Positions 17,585 through 26,366 of a stretch of 64,000 nucleotides of DNA are shown one piece after another. Within the stretch, counting starts at the first letter, position 1. Each line of letters begins with the position of its first letter. The notes below the pieces were generated by a model. It saw only the letters and a list, made by a program, of their open reading frames with translations, was not told where the DNA came from and made no database searches. Position numbers and translations under genes: made by a program. The stretch comes from Taklimakanibacter sp049323275 (GTDB lineage Bacteria > Pseudomonadota > Alphaproteobacteria > Rhizobiales > Aestuariivirgaceae), in the NCBI GenBank assembly GCA_049323275.1, contig JBMOOM010000055.1, positions 1 to 64,000 on the forward strand. Reading direction: 5' to 3'.

Positions 17585-20500
17585 TTAGACGCGAATGAAA
17601 TTGAGCCCGCACATCTGTAAAAGTTCATCGCGGTTACCAACCCAAACAATCCGTCTAGCGCTCATGAATACAACGGCGCCTGCGATAGCACCTGTTGCCT
17701 GCAGGTAGCTCTCTACTTGTCCAATATACTGTGCCGTTTGCTCCCTGGTTGGGTCGACGTCAGATTTCCAGTCAATGACGCCGGCAATGAGATCGCCAAC
17801 TAGCACGAGGGCATCCGCGCGGCCAGCGAGGTAGTCCGTATCCTGTCGCCGCCACACCGGCACTTCGCCTGTCATGAAAGGAAGCAGCGCTTCGACATCA
17901 GAAATCTTAAATGTGTTCCAGACCGTCGTTGCCATTTCCTCAGGATCTGGAAGGTCATTTGCAGGCTTGGTTTCCTTGACGAGAAACTGTTCGAGCAAAT
18001 CTCGTGATCGGGCGGTCATCTCATCGAGGTCTATGGAGAGCTCACCCGTCAGCGTCTCCTCGATGAGTTTGTGCAGAACCGAACCACGAATGCGTCCTGC
18101 GCCAGCCGGAAGTACCCATAGAGGGATCGTTTCCAGCTCTTGCGGCGTATCCAGAACGGCTACGGTCCGGTCTGAATCATGCACGCTCGGCTGTGACCAC
18201 TTGATGACAGGTGAACTTGCCTGGACAAGCCGCTGCTGTTCGGCGAAAACCGCGGCAGTCTGGGCGTTTTCAAAAGATCCCATCGACGGCTTAATCTCGG
18301 CGATTAGTGAGGAGAATTCTACCTCGGGGAGCGGATGCGGCGTGCGATCGATGACCTTCGACCATGATTTCGGATCACCGGCAATGAACTCGGGAACGAT
18401 CAAGAGGTCACGTGCCCGCGTAGAGGCAACGTACCACATGCGCTCCTTCTCAAGGTAATCCTGGCGTTCTTCTTCTTGGCGCGCGAGCCGAAGGCCCGGC
18501 GCGGTCACCCCACCTATGAGCCAATGTAGGGTGTTGTCGTCTCGGCGGTGCACGAAGCGGCCAGGGGAACGGAGCTTGGTTGCGGTTCCGATTGGCACGA
18601 CCACCGGCCATTCAAGTCCCTTGGCACTGTGCATGGTTATAATTTGTACCGAATCGTCGGCCGTGTCGCCGCGTCCTTCATGGACCGGCTCAGAACGTTC
18701 CCACTTGTCCTGGAGGCCGTGGACGAAGGCATCCAGACCCGCGGTCGCGTAACGCTTGGCCATCTCCACCAACGCATCGACGTTGGCCAGGGCGTGCGCA
18801 TAACGGCTTCTGTGCCGAGCGGCGATGATCAGCCTCGCACCCAATCCATCCAAAGCTTCCGCCAGCAATTGGCTGGGTGGCATATTAGCTACGCGACGCT
18901 GTAGGTGCTGCAAGACCTCAAGGACTGAGCGAGCATAGGGGTTGCTCACGTTGATTGGCGGCGTCCGGATATTAAATCCCCATTTGTAACCTGCATCGTC
19001 GAGTTCGGCAGTGATGTCGAGCAACGTCTGGTCCGAAAGTCCGATTAGGGGGCCTCGCATTAGGGCGCCGAAAGCGAGTTTGTCGTCGGGATCAGCCAAA
19101 GTCCGAAGAAGTGCCAGCACATCCTGGGTCTCTTGGCGCTGCATCAGAGCCTTGCTAGCTTGCGATGTCACGGGAACGCGGAGCGCCTCGAGTGCAAGCT
19201 CGTAGCGCCAGAGCTCGGTGTAACTTGGTGCCAAGAGAGCAATATCGCTTGGTCGAGCGGGCTCCAACGCGCCGGCCTTGCGCCGAACGAGAAATCTGCC
19301 AATGAGCCGCTGGCAGAGGTTTGCGACTCGTTCCGCTTCGTTCTGACGGAGTTGCCCCTGTCCCCTACCGTTGATTGTCAGCTTGGCAACGCACTGTGCA
19401 CCATTCGAAGGTTGGTCTAGAGTTGGTGAGAGCGGCACATGGCTAGGTTGAGCACTGCCGTCAAACACAGTGGCGAAGGTGGCGTTGACGTAGTCGATGA
19501 TCGGTCGCTGCGATCGGAAATTGGCGGTTATAGGAATGAGGATTCCATTGGGCTGCGCCAATATGACCTCTCGTGCCATGCGATAGGCCTCGATGTCGGC
19601 CCTTCGGAAGCGATAAATCGCCTGTTTGGGATCGCCGACGATGAAGAGCGAGCCAGGCCTGAGGTGGCAGGTTCGCCAGTCGGTGGTCTTTTCGTGAGCA
19701 CAGATTGAAAAGAGAATCTCAGTCTGGACAAGATCGGTGTCCTGGAATTCGTCCACCAAGATGCGCCGGTATCGTTCCCCGACAGTCCTGCGGATATCTT
19801 CATCGGTCATGACCAGATCACGAGCGTGAAACAGGAGGTCATCAAAATCCATGATGGCTGCCTGCCGCTTGGCCTCCGCGTAGTTCTCGAGCACCTTCCG
19901 AAGCGACTGCGACAACCGCATCACCATCAGCCCGGCAATATGCCCAAGAGTCTCCGAAAACGCGTCGACAATGTCCTGGTAGAGCGCGGCCGCTTCCGCC
20001 CTGAGTATCTCCTGATCATTCCTGCGGGTCGATGCCCAGGTCTCTACCGCACTGTAGCTCCTCAACTCGAAAGAATTCTGCAGCATGGCGAAGATCCTTG
20101 GCGGCATCGACAAGCGCCATAGGCGACTAAAATCAGGTACACCCTGCAAAGCTTCGAAGTAGTGCTTGCGGAGTTCTTCAAATTGTTCGACCAAGCTGTT
20201 AGTAGGCAGATCGTATGGATGCCTGTCAACCCAGCGACCGAACGCGCTGATAGCGTTGATTAGATCAACGTCAGGGCGTGATGTTATATCGGCCTGCGCC
20301 GGCCGCGCCGAACGGTGATCCTTCCAGAGGTTGGCTAGCTTTCTTAGTGTATCGACCGGTTTCTCGAGCGGGTTCTGGACGAAAGTGACAACAGCCTCAT
20401 CGACGGGATCATTGCTCGAGAGAGCGCCGACGAGCCAGCTCGAGAAAGCGTCTTCGAACATAAGCTCTGCCGCCCCTTCGTCGGCGATCCTAGACCCAGG

Positions 20501-20899
20501 GTCGAGGCCGGCAGCAACGCCATGATCGATGATGATCGACTGACAAAAACTGTGGATAGTCGTACTCGTAAGCTCGTCTAGTTTTTGCGCTGCGGCTGTT
20601 AAAGCCTTGTGCTGACGTTCATCAAGGCCAGTCGGCAGCGCGCACGTCATCTCGGGCGGCACCTTGTTATTTAGCAAATCGTGCACAACTGCGTGAATCC
20701 GCTTCGCCAACTCGCTGGCGGCCGCCTCGGTGAAGGTGATGGCGGCGATTTCGCCAGGCTGGCAGCCAGCGGCAAGCAGCATGGCGACTCGGCCAGCCAG
20801 TAAGGATGTCTTGCCAGTCCCGGCCGAAGCTTCGACGCATACTAAGGAGTCGAAATCCGTCAGACAGGCTATGCGAAGGTGCTCGTCGACCAGCTTCAA
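17585..20899 (-). CDS. AddA/RecB-like UvrD-family helicase-nuclease
   Basis: A 1104-residue SF1A helicase with Walker A ASAGTGKTSLL at about 24-34, the DEFQDTD Walker B motif, GDPKQAIYRFR, and HSAKGLEWPVVVP of motif V. The C-terminal nuclease domain has VIDWKSD as the D/ExK element. The order and size match AddA, which unwinds and resects double-strand breaks with AddB. The start is probably TTG overlapping the stop of the upstream AddB-like gene. Finding an AddAB-like pair behind a RES/Xre module, rather than as the usual lone chromosomal addAB, suggests a dedicated defence role; this is inference. Confidence 0.82.
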   Translation of the reverse strand: MKLVDEHLRIACLTDFDSLVCVEASAGTGKTSLLAGRVAMLLAAGCQPGEIAAITFTEAAASELAKRIHAVVHDLLNNKVPPEMTCALPTGLDERQHKALTAAAQKLDELTSTTIHSFCQSIIIDHGVAAGLDPGSRIADEGAAELMFEDAFSSWLVGALSSNDPVDEAVVTFVQNPLEKPVDTLRKLANLWKDHRSARPAQADITSRPDVDLINAISAFGRWVDRHPYDLPTNSLVEQFEELRKHYFEALQGVPDFSRLWRLSMPPRIFAMLQNSFELRSYSAVETWASTRRNDQEILRAEAAALYQDIVDAFSETLGHIAGLMVMRLSQSLRKVLENYAEAKRQAAIMDFDDLLFHARDLVMTDEDIRRTVGERYRRILVDEFQDTDLVQTEILFSICAHEKTTDWRTCHLRPGSLFIVGDPKQAIYRFRRADIEAYRMAREVILAQPNGILIPITANFRSQRPIIDYVNATFATVFDGSAQPSHVPLSPTLDQPSNGAQCVAKLTINGRGQGQLRQNEAERVANLCQRLIGRFLVRRKAGALEPARPSDIALLAPSYTELWRYELALEALRVPVTSQASKALMQRQETQDVLALLRTLADPDDKLAFGALMRGPLIGLSDQTLLDITAELDDAGYKWGFNIRTPPINVSNPYARSVLEVLQHLQRRVANMPPSQLLAEALDGLGARLIIAARHRSRYAHALANVDALVEMAKRYATAGLDAFVHGLQDKWERSEPVHEGRGDTADDSVQIITMHSAKGLEWPVVVPIGTATKLRSPGRFVHRRDDNTLHWLIGGVTAPGLRLARQEEERQDYLEKERMWYVASTRARDLLIVPEFIAGDPKSWSKVIDRTPHPLPEVEFSSLIAEIKPSMGSFENAQTAAVFAEQQRLVQASSPVIKWSQPSVHDSDRTVAVLDTPQELETIPLWVLPAGAGRIRGSVLHKLIEETLTGELSIDLDEMTARSRDLLEQFLVKETKPANDLPDPEEMATTVWNTFKISDVEALLPFMTGEVPVWRRQDTDYLAGRADALVLVGDLIAGVIDWKSDVDPTREQTAQYIGQVESYLQATGAIAGAVVFMSARRIVWVGNRDELLQMCGLNFIRV

Positions 20900-23535
20900 T
20901 CGCCGTTCCAGTACTGGTTGAGTTTTCCTTGCGCAGCCTTCAGTGCTTCGCGTTTGGTCATAAAGTACCGGTCACGGTCGGCTGGTAGAGCGAGGCGAAA
21001 CCTTGAAAACTTGTCTTGGGCATCAGGCCCCGGAAGGGCTTTGCCCTCAATGAGGCCGTCTATGGCGAGTTGTGCGAATTTCGAAAGTGCACTGATCGCG
21101 CGGTCCAGCTCTTCGCCAGTCAGTGGGTGTTCGCGAGCATCATCTCGGAGGTAGACGAGCCGGGCCGTTACCCGTTGAACATCCGGCAGTAGCTGCTTGG
21201 CAGCAGTGGCATAGAGCACCCGCTGCAATTCCCGACCACCTCCGATTACTAGTCTGAACACGTCTTCAGGCTCGGACGAGGTTTTGTAGTCAGTGATTCG
21301 CGTTGCGATGCGATTGTTGGCAAGGTCCAGTCGGTCGATGCGACCATGTACCCGAATTCCGGTGCCGGGAAGAATGACCGGATCCTCACCCTTCCATGGC
21401 GCCTCAGCTAGCGTAGGGAGCTTGCCGAAGGGGAGCTCGGTCCAGCTCTGAACGCTATGCGGCAGGGTCGCGTCAACCTCCAGTGCACCGCTCGCCAACG
21501 CCTGCGCCGTCGCCATAGTGCTCTTCCAAATCACTGCAGGCGGCACCGCCCGAAGTGATGGCCAGGCCGAAGCTATTTTTGCCGCCGAGGCCGTTAGCGC
21601 GTCTTCCCTTTCGGCCGACGAGGCGCGTTGCACGCCGCCATACGCATCCATTAATCGGATACCTTCGGCGAGGACCTCATGGACTAGATCACCAAAGTCC
21701 GTTGCGTCCAGTTCGAGGGGACGCGGTTCGAGTTTGCTAGCCCACCATTCCATTGCGTAAGCCCAAACAAATGCCTGCGCATCCCTGAGCAAAAGGCGAA
21801 GAGAAGTTGCAGAGTGCACTCTTTCCGCCGCTTTTCGAACGATCCGATGATCGTTAGCGATTAGGCCATCGTATTCTGTCAACTGCGGGGAAGCCCACGC
21901 CTTCCAGCAGGCGAGACTGTGCACCACCCGGATGTCGTCCTTTGCTTCCATAGGACGGGCCAGTAACCGGTCGTTCTCACTCAAGGCGTGCACTGGCACG
22001 CGGTGTTTTAGCAGTTCGATCTCCAGGGGCTCGGGCCAAAGTGGGCTTGCGGCCTGCAAACCTCCTCGGGCGCTTCGCCGGCTGAGGGAAAGCGCCACGT
22101 GACGGGCGCGGCCGGTAATCGTGGCGAAGCTGGTGCGGTCCCTATCGGTGAGTGATCGCGGCTGCAATCTGCGTCGCGATAGGACATGATTAGGTATCAG
22201 CGTGTCGTCCCGATCACTCCGCGGCCAAGATCTGATGTTTAGACCAAGAAGTCGTACGATAGGACGTGGGCTGGCAGACAATTGATCCGCCGAACACCAT
22301 GCAATTGAGTTGGCCGGATCCGTATCATCTGGAACGCGAAGATGCGAAAGAGATAGAGAGATAGCGACACTTGGCGCCATGCGGAGCGCCTGCTTCCATA
22401 TCGAGAGGGCTCTTGCGGAAAGCAGTAGGTCACCGACTTGTGTGGCATTGGCAGGACCGCTCGCTAGCATGCGTAGAATCGGCAGGAAGGTTCGCTCCGC
22501 CGTATCGTCACCTTCGCGAGCGTTTCGGGCCTCACGCAGGGCCACTTCCCACTGTTCGACGGTGAACAGACCTGCTTCCGCACGAAGGCCGAGTGACCAA
22601 TTTGCCGGCACGAGCGTGGTTGCTGGTGTGTCAGGAAGACCGTACATTAAGCGCCTTACTCGGCGCTGATTGAGTCCACGCGTCAGGATTTCGGCGAGCG
22701 CAGCGCAGCGCTGTCCTTCTCGTGATGATAGTGCCGGTACACCGTGAGCGAAATGAATAGGCAAACCGCTGTCCTGGCGTAGCGCCAGCATGTATTCGTC
22801 GTAGAGGTGCGGTGTGGTGGAACAGACCGCAACCTCTGCCGCCGACACCTCACCGGAACTGAGACGCTCTCGGGCCCACCGAAGGGCTTCGATGACCTCG
22901 CTACGGGGGGCGGCACAGGAATGAGCCAGATCAATTTTCGGCGCACGTGTTTCGATTGCGGTGATACGGCCGACAAACCATGTCCGATCGAGAACACCGA
23001 CAGACCGCCACTCGACCGGGAGAACTCCACTCAGTGCTACGATGAGCGGCCGCCACACTGGTTCGATATCGGTAATGCTCTCAAGAATGATCTGTCCAAA
23101 TATCTTAGGAGCGTGAGTCACTCTGGAAATGGCGACGTCTCTAAGATCTCGCGGCAGTAGCCACGCCGCTGGCAAAGCTTCGCGAACCCGAGCCTCGATG
23201 AGAGCAAGGTCCGTCAGGCGCCGATTGCCTACGGCTAACTCTCGCAATTCTAGATCAGCATTCCAGAGCTTGGTAAGACTCTCGAGCACCGCACGAGGGG
23301 TACCTGGCAGCTGCGCCACGAGGTGAAGGTCGACGAAGCCTCCGCGAGAAAGGGCATGGCCAATTGCTGGAAACACGACGTCCGGTGTGGCGACCCCCAT
23401 GAAGCCACCGGCTAGCCGCGCCGCCAGTTGCGGCAGCGTCAGCACTTCACGACCGGTCGCACCAGCGCTAGCCGCCGCTGCACGTTGCATTCGATGCGCG
23501 AGAGAACCCTCAATAACCAACGTATGCCGCACCAT
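20896..23535 (-). CDS. AddB-like PD-(D/E)XK nuclease protein
   Basis: From the ATG at 23535 (MVRHTLVIEG) it has 879 residues; a TTG 21 bases upstream is an alternative start, and neither has a strong ribosome binding site. The N-terminal two thirds look like a degenerate helicase without a clear Walker A. The C-terminus has a RecB-family nuclease domain with SATSLRLLLRDAQAFVWAY, DFGDLVHEVL, VHGRIDRLDL and ITDYKTS (D...DxK motif). AddB proteins normally carry four cysteines for an iron-sulfur cluster; I do not see that pattern here. It is packed between the RES gene and the AddA-like gene with almost no spacing, so all four genes appear to form one operon. Confidence 0.75.
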   Translation of the reverse strand: MVRHTLVIEGSLAHRMQRAAAASAGATGREVLTLPQLAARLAGGFMGVATPDVVFPAIGHALSRGGFVDLHLVAQLPGTPRAVLESLTKLWNADLELRELAVGNRRLTDLALIEARVREALPAAWLLPRDLRDVAISRVTHAPKIFGQIILESITDIEPVWRPLIVALSGVLPVEWRSVGVLDRTWFVGRITAIETRAPKIDLAHSCAAPRSEVIEALRWARERLSSGEVSAAEVAVCSTTPHLYDEYMLALRQDSGLPIHFAHGVPALSSREGQRCAALAEILTRGLNQRRVRRLMYGLPDTPATTLVPANWSLGLRAEAGLFTVEQWEVALREARNAREGDDTAERTFLPILRMLASGPANATQVGDLLLSARALSIWKQALRMAPSVAISLSLSHLRVPDDTDPANSIAWCSADQLSASPRPIVRLLGLNIRSWPRSDRDDTLIPNHVLSRRRLQPRSLTDRDRTSFATITGRARHVALSLSRRSARGGLQAASPLWPEPLEIELLKHRVPVHALSENDRLLARPMEAKDDIRVVHSLACWKAWASPQLTEYDGLIANDHRIVRKAAERVHSATSLRLLLRDAQAFVWAYAMEWWASKLEPRPLELDATDFGDLVHEVLAEGIRLMDAYGGVQRASSAEREDALTASAAKIASAWPSLRAVPPAVIWKSTMATAQALASGALEVDATLPHSVQSWTELPFGKLPTLAEAPWKGEDPVILPGTGIRVHGRIDRLDLANNRIATRITDYKTSSEPEDVFRLVIGGGRELQRVLYATAAKQLLPDVQRVTARLVYLRDDAREHPLTGEELDRAISALSKFAQLAIDGLIEGKALPGPDAQDKFSRFRLALPADRDRYFMTKREALKAAQGKLNQYWNGD

Positions 23536-23556
23536 TCTATCCAACTTTGCGGCCAA

Positions 23557-24276
23557 TTAGCTTGAAAGGCTCGAGGCGGTGACCATCGACTCACCTATGA
23601 TCTTGCCACGATCGATGTCGCGATCAGCCCCAAAATCATAGATTCGACTAATCCGTTGTCCGTCCCAGCGGAACCTATAGTGGGCGCCTTGCACGCCACG
23701 CTCGATAAGGACATCACCGTTGAAAATGCAGATGAATTCGTAGCCAGGCAGCTCAGCCATCTTGAAAACAATCCCGTCAACGCCATCCTCATATAAACTT
23801 TGTCCTAGTTCCCACCTAGTCGTCTGAGGAGTTTCGGGCACCAATACGCGCAGGTCGACAAAGGTCCCGACGACCTTATTGACAATCATCCTCATATCCA
23901 CGCCGCAAGTAGGTTCCTCGGTTCGCGAAAGAAATTCCTCGCGTCGAAGGATAGCCCTGGCCAGGGCGCCTTGCTCGCTGGACGCTAGCTCCATGACCGA
24001 ATAAGGCGGTGGCAGGAAATGAGTTCCTTCTGGCATAGGATAAGAGAACGGCGCATGGTTCCAATTCTGCAACCTCGGAGAACTGCAGTCGACCGATATG
24101 TCCCCCCCCGTGATGCGAGATTTGGCAACGAGCCTGGGATTAGCAATCGCCTCGAGGTCAGCAGCAAGTGCCTGCATCTCACGAGAGCCGAATTTCTCGT
24201 AGATATCGATCGTCGGGTATTTCGAGGGGATCAGTCGGCGGTAGAGACCGTCAACTGCGATCTGCGGATATCTCAA
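23557..24276 (-). CDS. RES-family toxin (predicted NAD+ phosphorylase)
   Basis: A 239-residue protein similar to RES toxins paired with Xre/MbcA/ParS antitoxins. Characteristic parts are YRRLIPSKYPTIDIYEKFG at the start, the ALAADLEAIANPRL helix, NWNHAPFSY, and MELASSEQGALARAILR, which holds the conserved Glu of the active site. Toxins of this group, such as MbcT, consume NAD+ and arrest growth. It follows the antitoxin gene by two bases and is followed at once by the AddB-like gene. Some RES residues, such as the arginine before the FS motif, are hard to place by eye, so divergence or partial loss of activity cannot be excluded. Confidence 0.7.
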   Translation of the reverse strand: MRYPQIAVDGLYRRLIPSKYPTIDIYEKFGSREMQALAADLEAIANPRLVAKSRITGGDISVDCSSPRLQNWNHAPFSYPMPEGTHFLPPPYSVMELASSEQGALARAILRREEFLSRTEEPTCGVDMRMIVNKVVGTFVDLRVLVPETPQTTRWELGQSLYEDGVDGIVFKMAELPGYEFICIFNGDVLIERGVQGAHYRFRWDGQRISRIYDFGADRDIDRGKIIGESMVTASSLSS

Positions 24277-24278
24277 AC

Positions 24279-24668
24279 TTATCCTCCGCGTTGGGCATCG
24301 ACATATTGTCTTACCCTTATGATGTCGCTCAAATTACCATTGAGCATTATGTCCAGGGCGGACGCTCCCTCGAAGTATCGGTTTGGTCGCCGTACCCACC
24401 GCACGGCGGCCTCTGGCGAATCAAGTAGAATGGCAAGCGCCTTATAAATAGAGCCTAGGTGTGAGATTCGCTCCAGCGTATCCGCCGATACGTCGCCACC
24501 ATCCTTGCGCCAGCGAAAGTACGTGGAGCGAGCCGGGGACCCCAACAACTTGATCTGCTGATCAGTGCTGAGGCCCCAGATTTCCGAGAGTTTGAAGAAG
24601 AAATCGAGGGGTGTTGGGTGTGCCCCGTGGGGCTGGTGAATAGTCCGTGTTCCGTTGCTGGTTTCCAT
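24279..24668 (-). CDS. Xre/MbcA/ParS-type antitoxin
   Basis: From METSNGTRTIHQ, with GAGGAG about 7 bases upstream, the protein has 129 residues. An N-terminal Xre-like helix-turn-helix (LSEIWGLSTDQQIKLLGSP then STYFRWRKDGG) is followed by the toxin-binding ParS/MbcA domain (LGSIYKALAILLDSPEAAVRWVRRPNRYF and GASALDIMLNG). It should neutralise the RES toxin encoded next and repress its own promoter. A perfect inverted repeat lies 21 bases upstream of the start and is the obvious operator. Confidence 0.88.
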   Translation of the reverse strand: METSNGTRTIHQPHGAHPTPLDFFFKLSEIWGLSTDQQIKLLGSPARSTYFRWRKDGGDVSADTLERISHLGSIYKALAILLDSPEAAVRWVRRPNRYFEGASALDIMLNGNLSDIIRVRQYVDAQRGG

Positions 24669-24688
24669 CGGTCTCCTCAGTTGTCTTA

Positions 24689-24720
24689 AATCGGACTTGA
24701 TTTTTAATTTAAGTCCGATT
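24689..24720. promoter_or_regulatory. Inverted-repeat operator between the Xre-RES-AddBA and ubiquitin-like operons
   Basis: AATCGGACTT at 24689-24698 is perfectly repeated inverted as AAGTCCGATT at 24711-24720, with a 12-base AT-rich centre. It sits in the 155-base gap between divergent start codons. A second short palindrome, AATCATGATT, lies at 24744-24753. The likely ligand is the Xre antitoxin, whose binding could control both operons. Confidence 0.65.
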
Positions 24721-24823
24721 AGGTACAGTCTTAGAACGGACTGAATCATGATTATCCGTCCCTTCCGGGATTTGGTCAAGACCTGGGGTGCCCGTCCGTG
24801 CGCCCAGAAATGGAGAAAATGCT

Positions 24824-25525
24824 ATGGAAACTGTCCTTAAGAGTGCCGAAGCCGCCCAGCCCCACGCTGCGTTCGAAGCCGAAATCGGCGACAAGAACTT
24901 CAATTTTGCTGCAGTCGCGTTCGATGACGCCAAGATCACTGGCGCCCAAGTAGCTCTGGCCGCCAACAAGCGCCCGGTCGAAGACTATGTGGTAATGCGG
25001 CATCTCAAGACCGGCGAACTGGAAACCCTGCGCCCCACCGAGACCTCTGAGCTCGAGAAGAACAAGGTCAGTCGCTTCTTCGTCGTCGAAGGCGGTAACA
25101 TGCACCGCTTCTTCGTAGAGGGCTTGGCGATGGAATGGCCGCGTAAGAAGCTGATCGCTTGGCAGATTAAGTTCCTCTTCGGCGCGAGCGACGACCAGGC
25201 ATTGATCCTGGAGCGCCCTGGGAACGACCAGGTCTTCGACGACGACGATGAGGTTGGCATCGGCGGCCACGAGGTAGAGCGCTTCAAGTTGAGCAAGCGC
25301 AAGAAGACGGTGACGGTGATCTATGGCGGCGACATTGAGTTCGAACTTGAGCGCAGGATCTATACCACCGAGGAACTGATGGCCGAGTTCGGCGTTCCCG
25401 GCGGCTACAAGCTGGACATCATCGGACAGGACGGCGTTTTCCGGGAGATGGCGCCGGGCGAGCGCCTTAAGGTCAAGGATGGCATGGAGTTCGCCTCCCA
25501 TCCGCCGGTGGGCCAGTCGTCATGA
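24824..25525 (+). CDS. Multi-ubiquitin domain protein (three tandem beta-grasp domains)
   Basis: From METVLKSAEA the protein has 233 residues, with GGAG upstream of the start. Three similar units can be seen at about 24-88 (ITGAQVALAANKR), 93-156 (IAWQIKFLFGAS) and 161-227 (YTTEELMAEFGVPGGY). Each has the hydrophobic helix start and LETLRP/FKL-like strands of multi-ubiquitin proteins. These serve as ubiquitin-like modifiers in bacterial E1-E2-JAB operons described by Iyer, Burroughs and Aravind. The C-terminus is VGQSS, without the usual Gly-Gly; proteolytic trimming after Gly230 would be required for conjugation. It overlaps the E2-like gene by four bases. Confidence 0.85.
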   Translation: METVLKSAEAAQPHAAFEAEIGDKNFNFAAVAFDDAKITGAQVALAANKRPVEDYVVMRHLKTGELETLRPTETSELEKNKVSRFFVVEGGNMHRFFVEGLAMEWPRKKLIAWQIKFLFGASDDQALILERPGNDQVFDDDDEVGIGGHEVERFKLSKRKKTVTVIYGGDIEFELERRIYTTEELMAEFGVPGGYKLDIIGQDGVFREMAPGERLKVKDGMEFASHPPVGQSS

Positions 25526-25851
25526 CGACGCAGCACGAATTCGCCGCCTTGCGGCGGATCAACCGCCTTGCAGAGCTCTGGGACGAGGCGGGTCAACCTC
25601 TCGTCTTTCTGCCTGGCATGAAAGTCCAGCATAACGCGGGCACTGTGACTGTGGACGGCTTGCTGTGCCCGCGAGCCCATTCTGGCTACACGACGCGACT
25701 CTTCCTGTCTAAGCCATTTCCGAACCGCGGGCAGAATTGGACCGTGCACCAGATCATGGGCCGGGGGTGGCACGCCATGTCCTTCAATAATGTCCCCGCG
25801 TCGCTGTCCTGGACGGAGATCCTGGCGAACCATCTAGGGCAGCTCAAATGA
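25522..25851 (+). CDS. E2/UBC-like protein of a bacterial ubiquitin-like operon
   Basis: A 109-residue protein between the modifier and the JAB protease, where an E2 is expected. The pattern GLLCPRAHSGYTTRLFLSKP followed by NWTVH, GRGWHAMSF and SWTEILANHLGQL fits short prokaryotic E2-like proteins. Its only cysteine is Cys49, in an early strand; the place where a classical E2 catalytic cysteine would fall (around WHAMSFNNV) has none. It may therefore be an inactive scaffold, use Cys49, or belong to an E2 family with a different mechanism. Starts and stops overlap its neighbours by four bases on both sides. Confidence 0.62.
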   Translation: MTTQHEFAALRRINRLAELWDEAGQPLVFLPGMKVQHNAGTVTVDGLLCPRAHSGYTTRLFLSKPFPNRGQNWTVHQIMGRGWHAMSFNNVPASLSWTEILANHLGQLK

Positions 25852-26366
25852 AGGTGGCGCTTAAAATCACCGGGTCACTGCTCGACCAGGTCCGGCGCGA
25901 CCTAGAAAGGCCGCACTTCTTCGCCCATGAGCGCGTTGGCTTCCTTATGACCGGCGCGGTTGCGACGCCTGATGGTCTGATGCTGCTGGTTCGTGGATAC
26001 ATGCCCGTCGCCGACGAAGACTACGAAGTCGCCCCCAATGTCGGTGCGCAGATCGGCTCTAGCGCCATCCGTAAAGCCGTGCAGGCGGCCTATCGGCCGG
26101 CGTCGACACTCCTGCATGTCCATACCCATGGCGGCCGGGGGCTTCCCCGCTTTAGCGGGATAGACCTCGAGAGTGGCAACACGTTCGTCCCCGGCTTTTT
26201 CCAGTCCTGCCCGAAGATGCCGCATGGGCTGCTGGTGCTGAGCAACGACGCTGCAACGGGCATCCTTTGGCTCGATCCACGAAAGCGTCACGTTCCGATC
26301 GATCGGTTAATCCGGGTCGATTTTCCGATCACCGAGCAATGGAGTGCACAATATGAGCTGGCTTGA
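25848..26366 (+). CDS. JAB/MPN (Mov34/PAD-1) metalloprotease
   Basis: A 172-residue JAMM-type isopeptidase. The zinc site is visible as Glu28 (FAHERVGFLMTG), H92-T-H94 in LLHVHTHGG, and S103/D106 in RFSGIDLES; the spacing of eight residues between the second His and Ser is one longer than the classical motif. In bacterial ubiquitin-like operons this enzyme trims the modifier precursor or removes it from targets. Its start overlaps the E2-like stop and its end overlaps the E1-like gene by 14 bases. Confidence 0.86.
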   Translation: MKVALKITGSLLDQVRRDLERPHFFAHERVGFLMTGAVATPDGLMLLVRGYMPVADEDYEVAPNVGAQIGSSAIRKAVQAAYRPASTLLHVHTHGGRGLPRFSGIDLESGNTFVPGFFQSCPKMPHGLLVLSNDAATGILWLDPRKRHVPIDRLIRVDFPITEQWSAQYELA

